From the NCBI GenBank assembly GCA_002722955.1, contig PBMZ01000122.1, positions 1 through 64,000 on the forward strand: 64,000 bases of DNA. Reading direction: 5' to 3'. The DNA comes from Planctomycetaceae bacterium. Lineage in GTDB: Bacteria > Planctomycetota > Planctomycetia > Planctomycetales > Planctomycetaceae. Under the pieces are notes generated by a model. That model saw only the letters and a program-made list of their open reading frames with translations, had not been told where the DNA came from and made no database searches. The position numbers were made by a program, and so were the translations under genes. This document shows positions 1-8,727 of this stretch, piece after piece. Numbering within the stretch: position 1 is the first letter of the stretch; every line of letters starts with the position of its first letter.

Positions 1-153
1 GCTACAAGTTCTGCAATGTAACTATCATGATGAAGTCCACCCAGCGGGAAGGCAAAATTGAAAACATGATTTGGAGCACAATAACCTGCTGCAAAAGCTC
101 TGCTAAAGCGCCAATCTGATGGCATGTACACTGCACCATCATTCGATAGGAAC
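1..153 (-). CDS. possible partial ORF running off the left edge
   Basis: On the minus strand an uninterrupted reading frame of about 50 codons runs from roughly 153 down to base 1 and leaves the window. Its translation looks protein-like (it includes the stretch SDWRFSRAFAAGYC and later FPLGGLHHDSYIAE) but I do not recognise the family. The frame also stays open into the antisense of the DUF1501 fragment to about 240, so its beginning is unclear. A frame this short can stay open by chance (about one in ten), and the call rests mainly on the absence of any plausible plus-strand coding sequence here. Confidence 0.25.
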
Positions 154-584
154 AAGAAGCCATCACGCCAAATTTCGACTTCGGCTGGGATACTCACATT
201 TACAACTTCGAGTTGCTCATGGACAGGCATTGCCCGATCTTCGACCGCGCAATGCCTGTCTTGTTGGACGAACTGGAAGAACGCGGCCTCTTAGAAACAA
301 CACTTGTCGTGATCATGGGCGAGTTTGGCCGCACACCAAAGATCAACGACCGAGCCGCCCGCGATCATTGGCCGCAATGTTACTTTTCGATCTGGACAGG
401 CGCTGGTTTGCAACGAGGTCGGATCATTGGCGAAAGCGACAAACTGGGCGAGCACCCCATTACCACCGCCTACACGCCACTGATGGTGGGCACGACGATC
501 GCAGAATTGGCTGGCGTCAGCACAGAAGCTCGGGCCGAAATGAATGTTCTGGACGGCGGCCGCGTGATGGAAGAGTTGATTTGA
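150..584 (+). pseudogene. DUF1501 protein, C-terminal fragment only
   Basis: The last ~137 residues of a DUF1501 (sulfatase-superfamily-like) protein are clear: FGWDTHIYNFELL, then LVVIMGEFGRTPKIN and ARDHWPQCYF, the usual C-terminal signatures. Intact members are about 430-480 residues and usually pair with a DUF1549/DUF1553 protein. Here the frame is stopped by TAG at 147-149, only eight codons before the conserved GWDTH block, and the DNA to the left shows no DUF1501 sequence in any frame. The gene has therefore lost its first two thirds by rearrangement or an assembly join. The TolB-like gene follows after 11 bases and may have been co-transcribed with it. The function of the family is unknown. 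Confidence 0.8.
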
Positions 585-595
585 GAGGCTCGGTC

Positions 596-1459
596 GTGAT
601 TCGAATCTTGATTATCGCGTTGACGTTATCACTGTCGGTCTCCCCGTTATTCGCAGAGTCAAAACGTCTAACAAACGACAACCTCTTCAAACGTGATCCT
701 CGATTCATCAAAGATGGCAAGGAAATCGTCTACGTCGTTCTCAGCCGGCGAGAACAGCTACAGATTCGTGTGTTGAATCTGACAACTCGATCAACGGCGC
801 CGCTGCATAAAGACGAACGTCGTTCTGAGTTGGAACCCACGTTTTCTCGTGACGATCGCTATTACGCGCACTTACAAAGCCGCAGTCCTGCCAGCGTGGC
901 GATGATGATTCACGACACAAAAGAAAACTCGCAGGTCGAAATCCCGCCAGCGTCTGGATTTTCTGGCATGCGAAGCCCAACCTTTTCCGCGGATGGCCAA
1001 CGTGTCTTGTATTCTTTTTCCGAGGGCGGGCGACAGAAGATCTTTTCTTGCAATCTGAAAGCTCAAGACCGAAAGACAATCGTCGACAGCATTGGTATCA
1101 ACAACTGGCCGACGTGCTCAGACGACGGCAAACGATTGGTCTTCGGGTCGACTCGAGATGGCAATTTCGAGATCTACGCAAGCGACATCGATGGTGACAA
1201 CATCCAACGATTGACGGAGACGCCAGCTCAAGACATTCGCCCGCGTGTCTCGCCCGATGGTCGACGCGTCGCCTTTTGTAGTAATCGTGACGGCAACCAT
1301 GAAATCTACATCATGAATATTGACGGCTCCGACATTCGCCGCCTAACGAATCACCCAGAACGTGATGACTATCCGGCTTGGCATTCAAATGGAAAGCAGT
1401 TGGTGGTTGTTTCCGAGCGAGCGGGACGCCATGATCTGTATCTGATCGATGTAAAATGA
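596..1459 (+). CDS. exported TolB-like / PD40 beta-propeller protein
   Basis: A protein of about 287 residues with an N-terminal signal peptide (VIRILIIALTLSLSVSPLFA) followed by WD40-like PD40 repeats. The repeats are recognisable as FSADGQRVLYS, CSDDGKRLVFGSTRDGNFEIY, SPDGRRVAFCSNRDGNHEIYIM and a final HSNGKQLVVVSERAG block. This is the TolB C-terminal propeller type, without the TolB N-terminal domain, so a periplasmic or secreted binding role is likely. The frame stays open far upstream, but the GTG at 596 is chosen because the signal peptide starts there and a GAGAGG ribosome site lies just before it, overlapping the stop of the DUF1501 fragment. A TTG at 581 is the alternative. Confidence 0.8.
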   Translation: MIRILIIALTLSLSVSPLFAESKRLTNDNLFKRDPRFIKDGKEIVYVVLSRREQLQIRVLNLTTRSTAPLHKDERRSELEPTFSRDDRYYAHLQSRSPASVAMMIHDTKENSQVEIPPASGFSGMRSPTFSADGQRVLYSFSEGGRQKIFSCNLKAQDRKTIVDSIGINNWPTCSDDGKRLVFGSTRDGNFEIYASDIDGDNIQRLTETPAQDIRPRVSPDGRRVAFCSNRDGNHEIYIMNIDGSDIRRLTNHPERDDYPAWHSNGKQLVVVSERAGRHDLYLIDVK

Positions 1460-1464
1460 CCGTG

Positions 1465-1495
1465 ATTGGTCATTGATATCTAGTCATTGGTCATT
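1465..1495. repeat. direct repeat ATTGGTCATT (two copies)
   Basis: ATTGGTCATT occurs at 1465-1474 and again at 1486-1495 between the TolB-like gene and the Fe-ADH gene. Closely related copies (TTGGTCATTGG) occur at 52152-52162 and 52166-52176, also just after a gene end. This looks like a dispersed intergenic simple repeat. No function is evident. Confidence 0.6.
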
Positions 1496-1518
1496 CTTCT
1501 CCTTCGGAGTGAGCCATC

Positions 1519-2799
1519 ATGGAAAAAGACACCGCGTTTCAAATGTCTGCGTCGAATATTCGCTTCGGTCCCGGGACGACTCGCGAAATCGGACAAGACC
1601 TGCGTGACATGCAAGCCAAGCACACGCTGGTTATTATTGATCCTGCATTGATCGACTTGCCCACCGGACAAACGGTGTTCGAATCGCTAAAGGCCGCGAA
1701 TGTCGATTTCGACGTATTCAGCCAGATCCACGTTGAGCCGACTGACGCCAGCTTCAAGGCTGCGGCCGTGTGCGCCACCGAAGGACAATTCGACACGCTC
1801 GTTGCTGTAGGTGGCGGTAGCACGATCGATACAGCGAAAGCGGCCAATCTGTATTCAACTTACCCAGCCGACTTCTTCGACTATGTCAACGCACCAATAG
1901 GCAAAGGCTTGCCAGTTCCAGGACCGCTCAAACCACTGATTGCAGTCCCAACAACTGCCGGAACCGGAAGCGAAACGACAGGCGTAGCCATTTTTGATTT
2001 CGTCGAGCTGAAAGCGAAAACAGGAATCGCCCACCGTTATCTCAAGCCGACGTTGGGCATTGTCGACTCGGACAACACAAAGACGATGCCAGCAGCCGTC
2101 GCGGCTTCGACGGGGTTGGACGTCCTAAGTCACGCGCTGGAATCTTATACCGCGATGCCGTTTAACGATCGGCCTAAACCCGCCCGCCCACTGGAACGTC
2201 CCGCCTACCAGGGCTCGAACCCAATCAGCGACATTTGGGCCATCCGAGCACTCGAGTTAATCGCCGAGTTCTTACCGCGCGCCTTCGCAGATACCAGCGA
2301 CGATGAGGCTCGCGGTCAAATGATGCTGGCAGCGGCAATTGCCGGAATCGGATTCGGCAACGCGGGAGTTCACTTACCGCATGGAATGTCTTACCCGATT
2401 GCAGGAATGGTCAAGGAGTTTCGTCCTGACGGCTTCGACACAGACCACGCAATGGTGCCTCACGGGATGTCCGTCATCTTGAACACGCCAGCAGTGGCAC
2501 GCTTTACCGCAGCAAGCGATCCGGCTCGCCACTTGACAGCCGCTTCCGCTTTAGGGGCCGACATTCGCGATGCTGCTCCGGACGACGCGGGAACGGTTCT
2601 GGCCGATCGCGTGATTCACTACATGAAGGAATTCCAGATGCCAAACGGCATTGCGGCTGTCGGCTACACGGCGGATGACATTCCCGCTCTGGTCGAGGGC
2701 ACGTTGCCTCAACACCGAGTCACCAAACTCTCGCCTAAAGAAGCAGGTTCGGCCGAACTGGCACATCTCTTCGAGGATTCAATGACGATTTGGGAGTGA
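1519..2799 (+). CDS. iron-containing alcohol dehydrogenase, hydroxyacid-oxoacid transhydrogenase type
   Basis: A 426-residue group III Fe-dependent dehydrogenase. The nucleotide site is AVGGGSTIDTAKAA (about 95-108), followed by the conserved PTTAGTGSE. Metal ligands are expected at the Asp of TGLDVLSHALES and the His residues in HLPHGMSYP and in PHGMSV. The combination NPISDIWA, LPRAFADTSDD and PHGMSYPIAGMVKEFRPDGF is characteristic of the ADHFE1-type subgroup (hydroxyacid-oxoacid transhydrogenase), which moves hydride between a 4-hydroxy acid and 2-oxoglutarate. No signal peptide, so cytoplasmic. The ATG is preceded by a GGAGTG ribosome site. Substrate assignment is by family and not certain; a general butanol-type dehydrogenase is the alternative. 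Confidence 0.85.
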   Translation: MEKDTAFQMSASNIRFGPGTTREIGQDLRDMQAKHTLVIIDPALIDLPTGQTVFESLKAANVDFDVFSQIHVEPTDASFKAAAVCATEGQFDTLVAVGGGSTIDTAKAANLYSTYPADFFDYVNAPIGKGLPVPGPLKPLIAVPTTAGTGSETTGVAIFDFVELKAKTGIAHRYLKPTLGIVDSDNTKTMPAAVAASTGLDVLSHALESYTAMPFNDRPKPARPLERPAYQGSNPISDIWAIRALELIAEFLPRAFADTSDDEARGQMMLAAAIAGIGFGNAGVHLPHGMSYPIAGMVKEFRPDGFDTDHAMVPHGMSVILNTPAVARFTAASDPARHLTAASALGADIRDAAPDDAGTVLADRVIHYMKEFQMPNGIAAVGYTADDIPALVEGTLPQHRVTKLSPKEAGSAELAHLFEDSMTIWE

Positions 2800-2821
2800 T
2801 ATGGGACGTAGCCACATCAAC

Positions 2822-2876
2822 GTAGCCTGACTCTCTGAGTCGGGCATCAATGGCCCGACTCAGAGAGTCAGGCTAC
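2822..2876. repeat. perfect 24-bp inverted repeat (7-base loop)
   Basis: Arms 2822-2845 and 2853-2876 are exact reverse complements around the loop ATCAATG. The element lies between the convergent Fe-ADH (plus) and GT39 (minus) genes, so it can act as a bidirectional transcription stop, although no clear T-run follows. The high symmetry and internal complexity also fit a REP/BIME-like palindromic repeat. Other copies were not found in this window. Confidence 0.85.
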
Positions 2877-2894
2877 AAGATAAAAAGCGCCGAG

Positions 2895-4658
2895 TTACAA
2901 ACGCTTGCCCAAAAATGGACCTTCTGAACGATACATCGACTGCATCGGTGAAATGCGCACGTTTGCTGACGAGATTCGTTTGACGTCGTCGTTGTAATTC
3001 AAGCGAAACAGCGTCATCCGGTCGCCGATCGACTTTTCTCGCCCCGTCTCTTCGCTGCGCAAAACGACTTCGCACTTGCCGAACTCGTTCAAAGTCGATT
3101 CGTGACTAAATCTCGTAAGCACATAAACCGTCTTCTCTTCAATGCGTTCATCGCGCAGGAACGAAAGGTTGTGCAAAGTTTCCACGTCATCGCGTAGATA
3201 AAACAAGCAATGAAAACCACGCAAATCGCTGACGCTCATGTCAACAAGTAAAGAGTCGTCACTATCGACAAGCGAATTGACTTCGGTCAAGAAATTCGCA
3301 TCGTGACGTGATATGTCAAAGTATTGTCCGGCCATCACATGACCGATCGCATAAAACATTGCCGTCGCAACGAACAGTCCGCGACCGGCAACCAACAAGC
3401 TTTTGTTGAGCAGCAGCCACGTCAATGTCATGGCAACAATTGGCAACGCGATGCAACCGACGATCGGCAACCATTCCGGTCCGGGTAGACGATCTCGAAG
3501 CATCCATAATGTCGCAATTCCCGGTGTCGCAACCGTTAGCAGACTAATTGCTGGGTGCCGCATCGCACGAGGCCACTCCATCATCTTCTCGCGCACAAAC
3601 AGCAGCCCGAACGATGCCAAGATCGACCAAGGAGCAATGGCATGCAACATGTAGTGGTGATGTTTGCCGTCGGGTAGCGAGAAAACAGCCGGCACGAGCA
3701 AAGCCCAGCACCAGAGGAAGCGCTGCGGCGAGTACCTCTCCGCTAATGCCTCATAACGAGTCACCCAAAATCCGAACGGAATGACAAGAGTCCACGGTGC
3801 CAGGATCCATGGCAAGTTCTGAGCGTAATACCAAATCGGCTCGCCAATGTAGCCCTCGGTCAACCGACCTTGCAGATCGTATCGCCACAGGTCAACGACA
3901 TCCGGATAGCGAACCAATGCTGCCAGCGGCCAACTGATTGCGATCCCCAGAAATGCCAACCAACCCCAAAACCAAAAGTAACGAGTGATCTGTTGCTTGT
4001 CGGCATTCCAAAGCAAGAACCCAGCGATCGGAATGACAGCCATGGCCGTTCCGAAAGCGAGCCCTTTACATAAGTTGGTCATTCCCAACACGACAAAGAA
4101 GGCCAGCATCAACCAGTTGCGATTGCCAAAGAATGGTTGAGGGACTTCGCGGCTTGATGACTTGAATGACAGTTCAATCTTCGTGAACAAAGCCAGCGAA
4201 GCCGTCACGATCATGCACAAAAAGATTTCGTCCTCAGCCAACCACGCGTAGCGAGTGAACTGGCAAGTCGTGGCAAAGACGTATCCGCTTAGCAAACCAA
4301 TCTGCCGACCAAACCAAGCCGATGCCATCCAAGCGATCAACAGCACGGTGGCCATCGCCGCCAACGTTGGTCCACTCCGGACGATCCAAACTTCGTCACA
4401 TCGACCAATCACGCTGGCAATCGATACGGTCGCCCATTGCGGAAACGGCGGACTTTCCAACCAGGGAGCATCGCCCTTCTTCGGCACGACGTAATCTCCG
4501 TCGGCCAACATCGATCGCGAACTTTGAGGCAAGACGGACTCATGAATACTGAGTGGGCGACCACCGAACAGGGAAAGTCCGAAGAGGATCAAACAAAACG
4601 TGGCCAATATTAGATAGTCGCGCCGTTCGAGCCGGTCTTCCCAAAGTGCTTCCGTCAT
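2895..4658 (-). CDS. membrane glycosyltransferase, GT39 / ArnT-PMT type
   Basis: A 587-residue multi-pass protein of the dolichyl-phosphate-mannose mannosyltransferase / ArnT superfamily. After a short cytoplasmic tail and the first membrane helix (YLILATFCLILFGLSLFG) comes the loop with PLSIHESVLPQSSRSML, the position of the acidic catalytic residue in the family (Glu where others have Asp-Glu), followed by DGDYVVP and WLESPPFPQW. About ten to twelve hydrophobic helices follow, then a soluble domain of ~120 residues at the C-terminus. The family transfers sugars from polyprenyl-phosphate donors to lipid or protein acceptors on the outer face of the membrane. The acceptor is unknown. It is transcribed alone, divergently from the truncated deacetylase. 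Confidence 0.85.
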   Translation of the reverse strand: MTEALWEDRLERRDYLILATFCLILFGLSLFGGRPLSIHESVLPQSSRSMLADGDYVVPKKGDAPWLESPPFPQWATVSIASVIGRCDEVWIVRSGPTLAAMATVLLIAWMASAWFGRQIGLLSGYVFATTCQFTRYAWLAEDEIFLCMIVTASLALFTKIELSFKSSSREVPQPFFGNRNWLMLAFFVVLGMTNLCKGLAFGTAMAVIPIAGFLLWNADKQQITRYFWFWGWLAFLGIAISWPLAALVRYPDVVDLWRYDLQGRLTEGYIGEPIWYYAQNLPWILAPWTLVIPFGFWVTRYEALAERYSPQRFLWCWALLVPAVFSLPDGKHHHYMLHAIAPWSILASFGLLFVREKMMEWPRAMRHPAISLLTVATPGIATLWMLRDRLPGPEWLPIVGCIALPIVAMTLTWLLLNKSLLVAGRGLFVATAMFYAIGHVMAGQYFDISRHDANFLTEVNSLVDSDDSLLVDMSVSDLRGFHCLFYLRDDVETLHNLSFLRDERIEEKTVYVLTRFSHESTLNEFGKCEVVLRSEETGREKSIGDRMTLFRLNYNDDVKRISSANVRISPMQSMYRSEGPFLGKRL

Positions 4659-4909
4659 CGCTGTTCCTTCCGTGGCTTCGATTTGCGCCGATTCCGATCC
4701 AATCGGTGGTTGGCTGCCCGCGAGCGCAGACTATCCCTTATCAGCCCAATTCGTGCAGAGTTTTTAAGCGATCCACCCAATGACGTCAATTGGGAATTAG
4801 CACCTTCAGTCCTTGCAATCTGCACAGACCGATATTCGACAAATCCGCGTCCGCAATGTCTCTCGCAATCGTTGTAAACAGCGAATGCCCGCCAGGGAGG
4901 TGATGATTT

Positions 4910-5520
4910 GTGTCCTATAGTTCGGCTCGGGGGACTCTTTCTCAAATCAGATTTTCGGGCGAAAGGCTTGCGGGAATGGCGGCGCCTCCAAAGAGCGAGG
5001 AACGTGTCATTGCACCTGTCGAAATCGGCGGTACCGATGCGCGCACATCTCGTGATGTCAGCAAGCAACACATTCTGACGGTTAACGTCGAGGACTATTT
5101 CCAAGTTGCCTCGTTTCAACGTTTGATCGAGCAAGATCAATGGTACCGCTTCGAAACGCGGCTCGCTCGCAACATTGACGCGACGCTTGAGCTGCTCGAT
5201 CGCTTCGACACGCAGGCCACGTTCTTTACTTTGGGGTGGATTGCGGAGCGCTCGCCTGAACTGATCGCTCGGATCTCCGAAGCGGGTCACGAGATGGCAA
5301 GCTGCGGCTTCTATCATCATCGGGCCAGTGACTTGAGCCCCGAAGAGTTTCGGGCTGACGTTATTCGTGCTCGCGATGCCATTCAGCGGGCGACCAGCAA
5401 GCCGGTTGTCGGATACCGCGTGGCCGATGATTGGCTCACGTCGGAAGACTTGTGGACGCTCGACATTTGGGCCGACGAAGGTTGCCAGTACGACTCGAGC
5501 ATCATGCCGGCTCGTTCGCC
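4910..5520 (+). pseudogene. polysaccharide deacetylase (exosortase-locus type), 3' truncated
   Basis: The N-terminal ~200 residues of a NodB-fold deacetylase. ILTVNVEDYFQVASFQRLI, RNIDATLELLDRFDTQATFF, LGWIAERSPELIARI and EAGHEMASCGFYHHR match the XrtA/PEP-CTERM-locus polysaccharide deacetylases, which are ~280-300 residues long. The GTG start at 4910 has a strong GGGAGGTG ribosome site. Homology ends at QYDSSIMPARS (about 5515); the open frame then runs ~17 nonsense codons to 5566. From the same point another frame encodes the interior of a GT2 glycosyltransferase. The C-terminal third of the enzyme is missing, so the product is unlikely to be active. Confidence 0.8.
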
Positions 5521-6047
5521 ACGAACAAAACAAAGGCGTCGCTGGCGCGATCTTGACGGGAATTGACAGTGCATCGAACGAAGTTGTCTGCTCGATGGAC
5601 TGCGATTGCACTTACGACCCGCATCAGTTGGCCGAGCTGTTGCCGTTGCTAACGGACGACGTCGATTTGGTCACAGCATCGCCTTATCACCCGGATGGTC
5701 ACGTCAAGAACGTGCCGGGATGGCGACTGTTTTTGTCCAAGGGGCTTTCGGCGATCTACCGAAGGTTACTCGACGTCGACTTGCACACGTACACAAATTG
5801 CCTCCGCGTTTATCGCAAATCCGCGATCGAGAAGCTGACTCTTGAAGAGAACGGATTCTTGGGCGTGGCCGAATTGTTGGCCAAGCTCAGCCTATCGGGA
5901 TCTCGCGTCGTCGAGCAACCCGCCACATTGGAGGTGCGCATCTTTGGCGAATCAAAAATGAAGACTTACCGCACGACTCTCGGCCATTTGGGCTTGCTCG
6001 CCCGCATGTTCGGGAATCGGCAACCGAAACCATCTCAAAAGGTCTAA
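5517..6047 (+). pseudogene. GT2 glycosyltransferase (dolichyl-P-mannose synthase-like), 5' truncated
   Basis: The C-terminal ~175 residues of a family 2 glycosyltransferase: NKGVAGAILTGI, then CSMDCDCTYDPHQLAELLP (the DXD-type region), VDLVTASPYHPDG, NVPGWRLFLSKGLSAIYR and YTNCLRVYRKSAI. Family members need a further ~100 N-terminal residues for nucleotide-sugar binding, and these are absent: the frame enters directly from the broken deacetylase gene at about 5517. The 3' end is normal and is followed 7 bases later by the aminotransferase start. The order deacetylase-GT2-aminotransferase suggests a former polysaccharide cluster that lost the DNA between the first two genes. Confidence 0.8.
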
Positions 6048-6054
6048 GTGAACG

Positions 6055-6300
6055 ATGACTCAGAATGCCGCATCGAACGACAACAAGATCACTTTGCCAT
6101 CGGATCAAAACTCAACGGGCCGCACACTCGGCACCGAAGAGATCACTAATTTGAGCGACGCTATCAACAGCGGAGTGCTCACCAGCACGAAGGGGTCATT
6201 CGTCAAGGAGCTCAAGCAGCGCTTTGCTTCGATCATTGGAGCCAAGCACGGATACGCTTGCTCGAGCGGAACGACCGCCATTCATTGTGCGGTTGCCTGT
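6055..6300 (+). pseudogene. DegT/DnrJ/EryC1 aminotransferase, N-terminal fragment
   Basis: The first ~80 residues of a PLP-dependent sugar aminotransferase: LGTEEITNLSDAINSGVL, TKGSFVKELKQRFASIIGAKH and YACSSGTTAIHCAVA, the family's conserved beginning. Intact members are 370-400 residues. Homology stops at CAVA (about 6300), and the open frame continues to 6405 only as antisense of the VOC gene. The PLP lysine and most of the fold are missing. The ATG follows the GT2 fragment by 7 bases. Its natural role would be in making an amino sugar for surface glycans. Confidence 0.8.
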
Positions 6301-6608
6301 GCTCCGCGATACATCCCAAAGCCGGCTGCAGGCAAACGTTCGCGCAATGCATTGGCGTCATCGACCTCATACGCCAAGTGGTTGACGCCTGGGTTTCCTT
6401 CGTAAGATTCCCAAGCAGTCGCTAGCTCGATCGTGGATTGTGTCAACGCGATATAGGTTTCGTCGGTGCCGATGTGAACCCATCTCGAGCCATCTGGATC
6501 AACAATGTCGTACCGAATCTGAAATTCGGGAAAGGCTGTCTGCAAGAATCGGATGGTTGCATCAATACCACGCACGGTCAGATTCGCGTGCTCAAGTCTT
6601 GCGGTCAT
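6297..6608 (-). pseudogene. VOC/glyoxalase-family protein, C-terminally truncated
   Basis: The protein begins normally at ATG 6608 with an AAGGTG ribosome site: MTARLEHANLTVRGIDATIR, then GSRWVHIGTDETYIALTQ and NPGVNHLAYEVDDANALRERLPAAG, a typical vicinal-oxygen-chelate fold. Relatives continue after the AAG motif for another ~35 residues, including the strand carrying the last metal ligand. Here the frame enters the antisense of the aminotransferase fragment and ends at 6282. The junction with the aminotransferase gene falls within about 15 bases around 6300, so two oppositely oriented genes were cut at one point. Confidence 0.75.
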
Positions 6609-6820
6609 GTTGCACCTTGATCCTTGCTTCGAGCTGTCTGTTGCTTACTAGATAGGACACTCAACAATCATAAATCGTTCGACTTTAGGTCTGTTAGTCT
6701 TATCCATGAAAACTCGAAGTGTGATTCTTGAAGTTACGCCATAACCGTCTTTGGAAATAATCCCCCACGAATTCAGGACGACCACGAATTTGTCTAAATT
6801 CGTGGGGCACTCAACTGATG

Positions 6821-7582
6821 TTAGCCGTTGGCCCGGAAACGAATGTGGCGAAAGTTGCAATCCTGCGATTCTTGGATGTAGCGGATTCCATTCTTGCAGG
6901 CACTTCGAACATCGGGTCTCAGGTGAGTTAGCCAGTCGGGAATGAACTCGGATCGAGCCATGGCATAAAGAGCCAAAGCATAGCCGTACATCTCCATAGT
7001 TATGTAACCGCGACGGCTCATTTCCCAGCCTGTCCAGCCACCAGAAAACCAATAGTTTTCATTCATCACTGAATTTGAGGTGAGGATGCCCAGCCCCATA
7101 AAGACTGTCAGCAAGTCGGTGAGCTCTTCGTGATCTTCCTCTTCGCCGGTCAGTCGGTTTTGTCCTAGCAATAAGACATGTCCCAATTCGTGAGCGATTG
7201 TCGAGACAACCGCCAGTGGATCTTCAAGCGTCGAGACCTCTAACCAAATGTCATATTGGCCGTCGGATTCTGAATACATCCCGGCTGAACCGTTGCTCCA
7301 TTGGCCATTGAATTTGGGGTGAGTTTCCTCGTAATAGTTCAGCCGCACGCTCATCGGATCGACGTCCATAAACATCGCAACACGATCCAAGAGTTCGACG
7401 ATCTCTTCATCAGTGCGTTCAAAGCTCGCCGGAAAGAAGTCTGTTGTTGGCAAGATCGTTGTTCCTGACCGCAGCTGCTCACAGGTAAACTGGTCGGCTA
7501 ACCAACCAAAGCGCTCCTCGATCCACACTTTTTCTTCTGCGCCAACAGGGCAAGTCGCTTTCGAACGAAGCCATTTCAGCAT
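6821..7582 (-). CDS. HExxH zinc-metalloprotease-like protein
   Basis: About 253 residues with no signal peptide or membrane helix. The core is VVSTIAHELGHVLLLGQNR, a gluzincin-type HExxH motif, followed about 15 residues later by EEEDHEELTDLLTVFMGLG, where an acidic residue could be the third zinc ligand. An acidic N-terminal half (TDEEIVELLDRVAMFMDVDP) precedes it. I do not recognise a named family. ATG 7582 is preferred because GAGG lies 6 bases upstream; a GTG at 7594 is in frame. It starts 18 bases after the stop of the phytanoyl-CoA dioxygenase-like gene, so the two are probably one transcript. Protease activity is inferred from the motif only. Confidence 0.7.
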   Translation of the reverse strand: MLKWLRSKATCPVGAEEKVWIEERFGWLADQFTCEQLRSGTTILPTTDFFPASFERTDEEIVELLDRVAMFMDVDPMSVRLNYYEETHPKFNGQWSNGSAGMYSESDGQYDIWLEVSTLEDPLAVVSTIAHELGHVLLLGQNRLTGEEEDHEELTDLLTVFMGLGILTSNSVMNENYWFSGGWTGWEMSRRGYITMEMYGYALALYAMARSEFIPDWLTHLRPDVRSACKNGIRYIQESQDCNFRHIRFRANG

Positions 7583-7600
7583 TGGCGGCCTCACATCGGT

Positions 7601-8647
7601 TCATTCGCTCAACGACGCTAAGACTGTCGACGCCCGCTGACCTTGCTCGGACGAGGGATCTCGAACGGAGATTCTTCTGAGGTGCAATTGGGCTCGTTCA
7701 TCGCCGCTTTGAGCCAATTCGCAGGCTTCGTCAAAGCCTTGGTCAAGGTAGACGGTGATCTTGGACAGGACGGGATTGTCGTACTCGGCCCAATAATACT
7801 GAGTCTCTGTGCTGTCCCAGTCCTTGTAGACTTCGTCCCAAGGCAGCGGGCTCATCGAGCTGAGATGCGGCATCAACATATGCTCTGCGATTGGATCACC
7901 GACACGCTGGTATCGGTTGTCGAGCGAAACTCGCAAGCGATCCTCCGTCAGATTCGGTAATGCCTGGTGCACGGTCAGAGCCGGAAAGATCAACGTGTCC
8001 CCGATCTCATAGTTTGTGGTGTGCCACTGGCCGTCCAGTTCCGAATGTTCATCCGGGTCTACATGCAAGCTTCCCGCACCCAACGAAAAGTGATGATCCA
8101 GCACGCGATCGACTTTGTGAGAGCCCCTTAAGACCGCTAGTCCTCCCAACTCGATCGGGCAATCACCAACAGGACTCCAACAGGTCAGATTCTCATGAGT
8201 CCCTTGAAAGTGAACAAAGTCTTGATGAATCGGCGTGGTGTGCTCGGTGAATTTCGGAAACCACAATCGAGCCACTTTTTGAGGTTGCGGCATCATTGGG
8301 CAACCACGCACATCCTCCAGCAAATCCATGACGGCGCGGCAATGAGCAATCTCATGGAAAGACTGCAGCTTATAGACTTCGTGATAGACGTCGGTATAAC
8401 CGAGGTCGCCTTCAGTACATCGCGCGTCTAGGCTGGCGATGCCATCGACGGGATCAGTTCCCTTCACCAACCATCCGCCTTCTTGCATCACGGTCAACAT
8501 CTCTCGGCGCAGGTCGTGTAACCGATCGGGATCCAACAGCCGTTTGAAGAACAGATAGCCGTCGTCGTCCAGACGTCGCCTCAACTCGGCAACGTCTTCG
8601 CGTGCCTCGTTGGAACCCCGCAATTCGGGCATGGTGTTTTCAGACAT
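7601..8647 (-). CDS. phytanoyl-CoA dioxygenase (PhyH)-family oxygenase
   Basis: A 348-residue Fe(II)/2-oxoglutarate-dependent oxygenase of the PhyH type. DDDGYLFFKRLLDPDRLHDLRREML is the family's N-terminal signature, followed by TPIHQDFVHFQGTHENLTCW, which carries the His-x-Asp iron ligands, and by WHTTNYEIGDTLIFPALTVHQALPN with the distal His, then LRVSLDNRYQ for 2-oxoglutarate binding. No export signal. The family hydroxylates small organic substrates; the substrate here is unknown. ATG 8647 was chosen over an upstream in-frame codon at 8677. It lies 80 bases downstream of the TPR gene and just before the HExxH protein gene. Confidence 0.85.
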   Translation of the reverse strand: MSENTMPELRGSNEAREDVAELRRRLDDDGYLFFKRLLDPDRLHDLRREMLTVMQEGGWLVKGTDPVDGIASLDARCTEGDLGYTDVYHEVYKLQSFHEIAHCRAVMDLLEDVRGCPMMPQPQKVARLWFPKFTEHTTPIHQDFVHFQGTHENLTCWSPVGDCPIELGGLAVLRGSHKVDRVLDHHFSLGAGSLHVDPDEHSELDGQWHTTNYEIGDTLIFPALTVHQALPNLTEDRLRVSLDNRYQRVGDPIAEHMLMPHLSSMSPLPWDEVYKDWDSTETQYYWAEYDNPVLSKITVYLDQGFDEACELAQSGDERAQLHLRRISVRDPSSEQGQRASTVLASLSE

Positions 8648-8727
8648 GATGGAACTCGGTGAGTAATTCAGTTGCAACGATCACTCGAACCATTTCAACA
8701 TATCTCGCGAGCTTTCGCCAACCTGAA

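Noticed and set aside
4655-5611. 318-codon minus-strand frame
   Set aside because: It is antisense of the deacetylase fragment and shows no protein-like domain; the plus strand carries clear homology.
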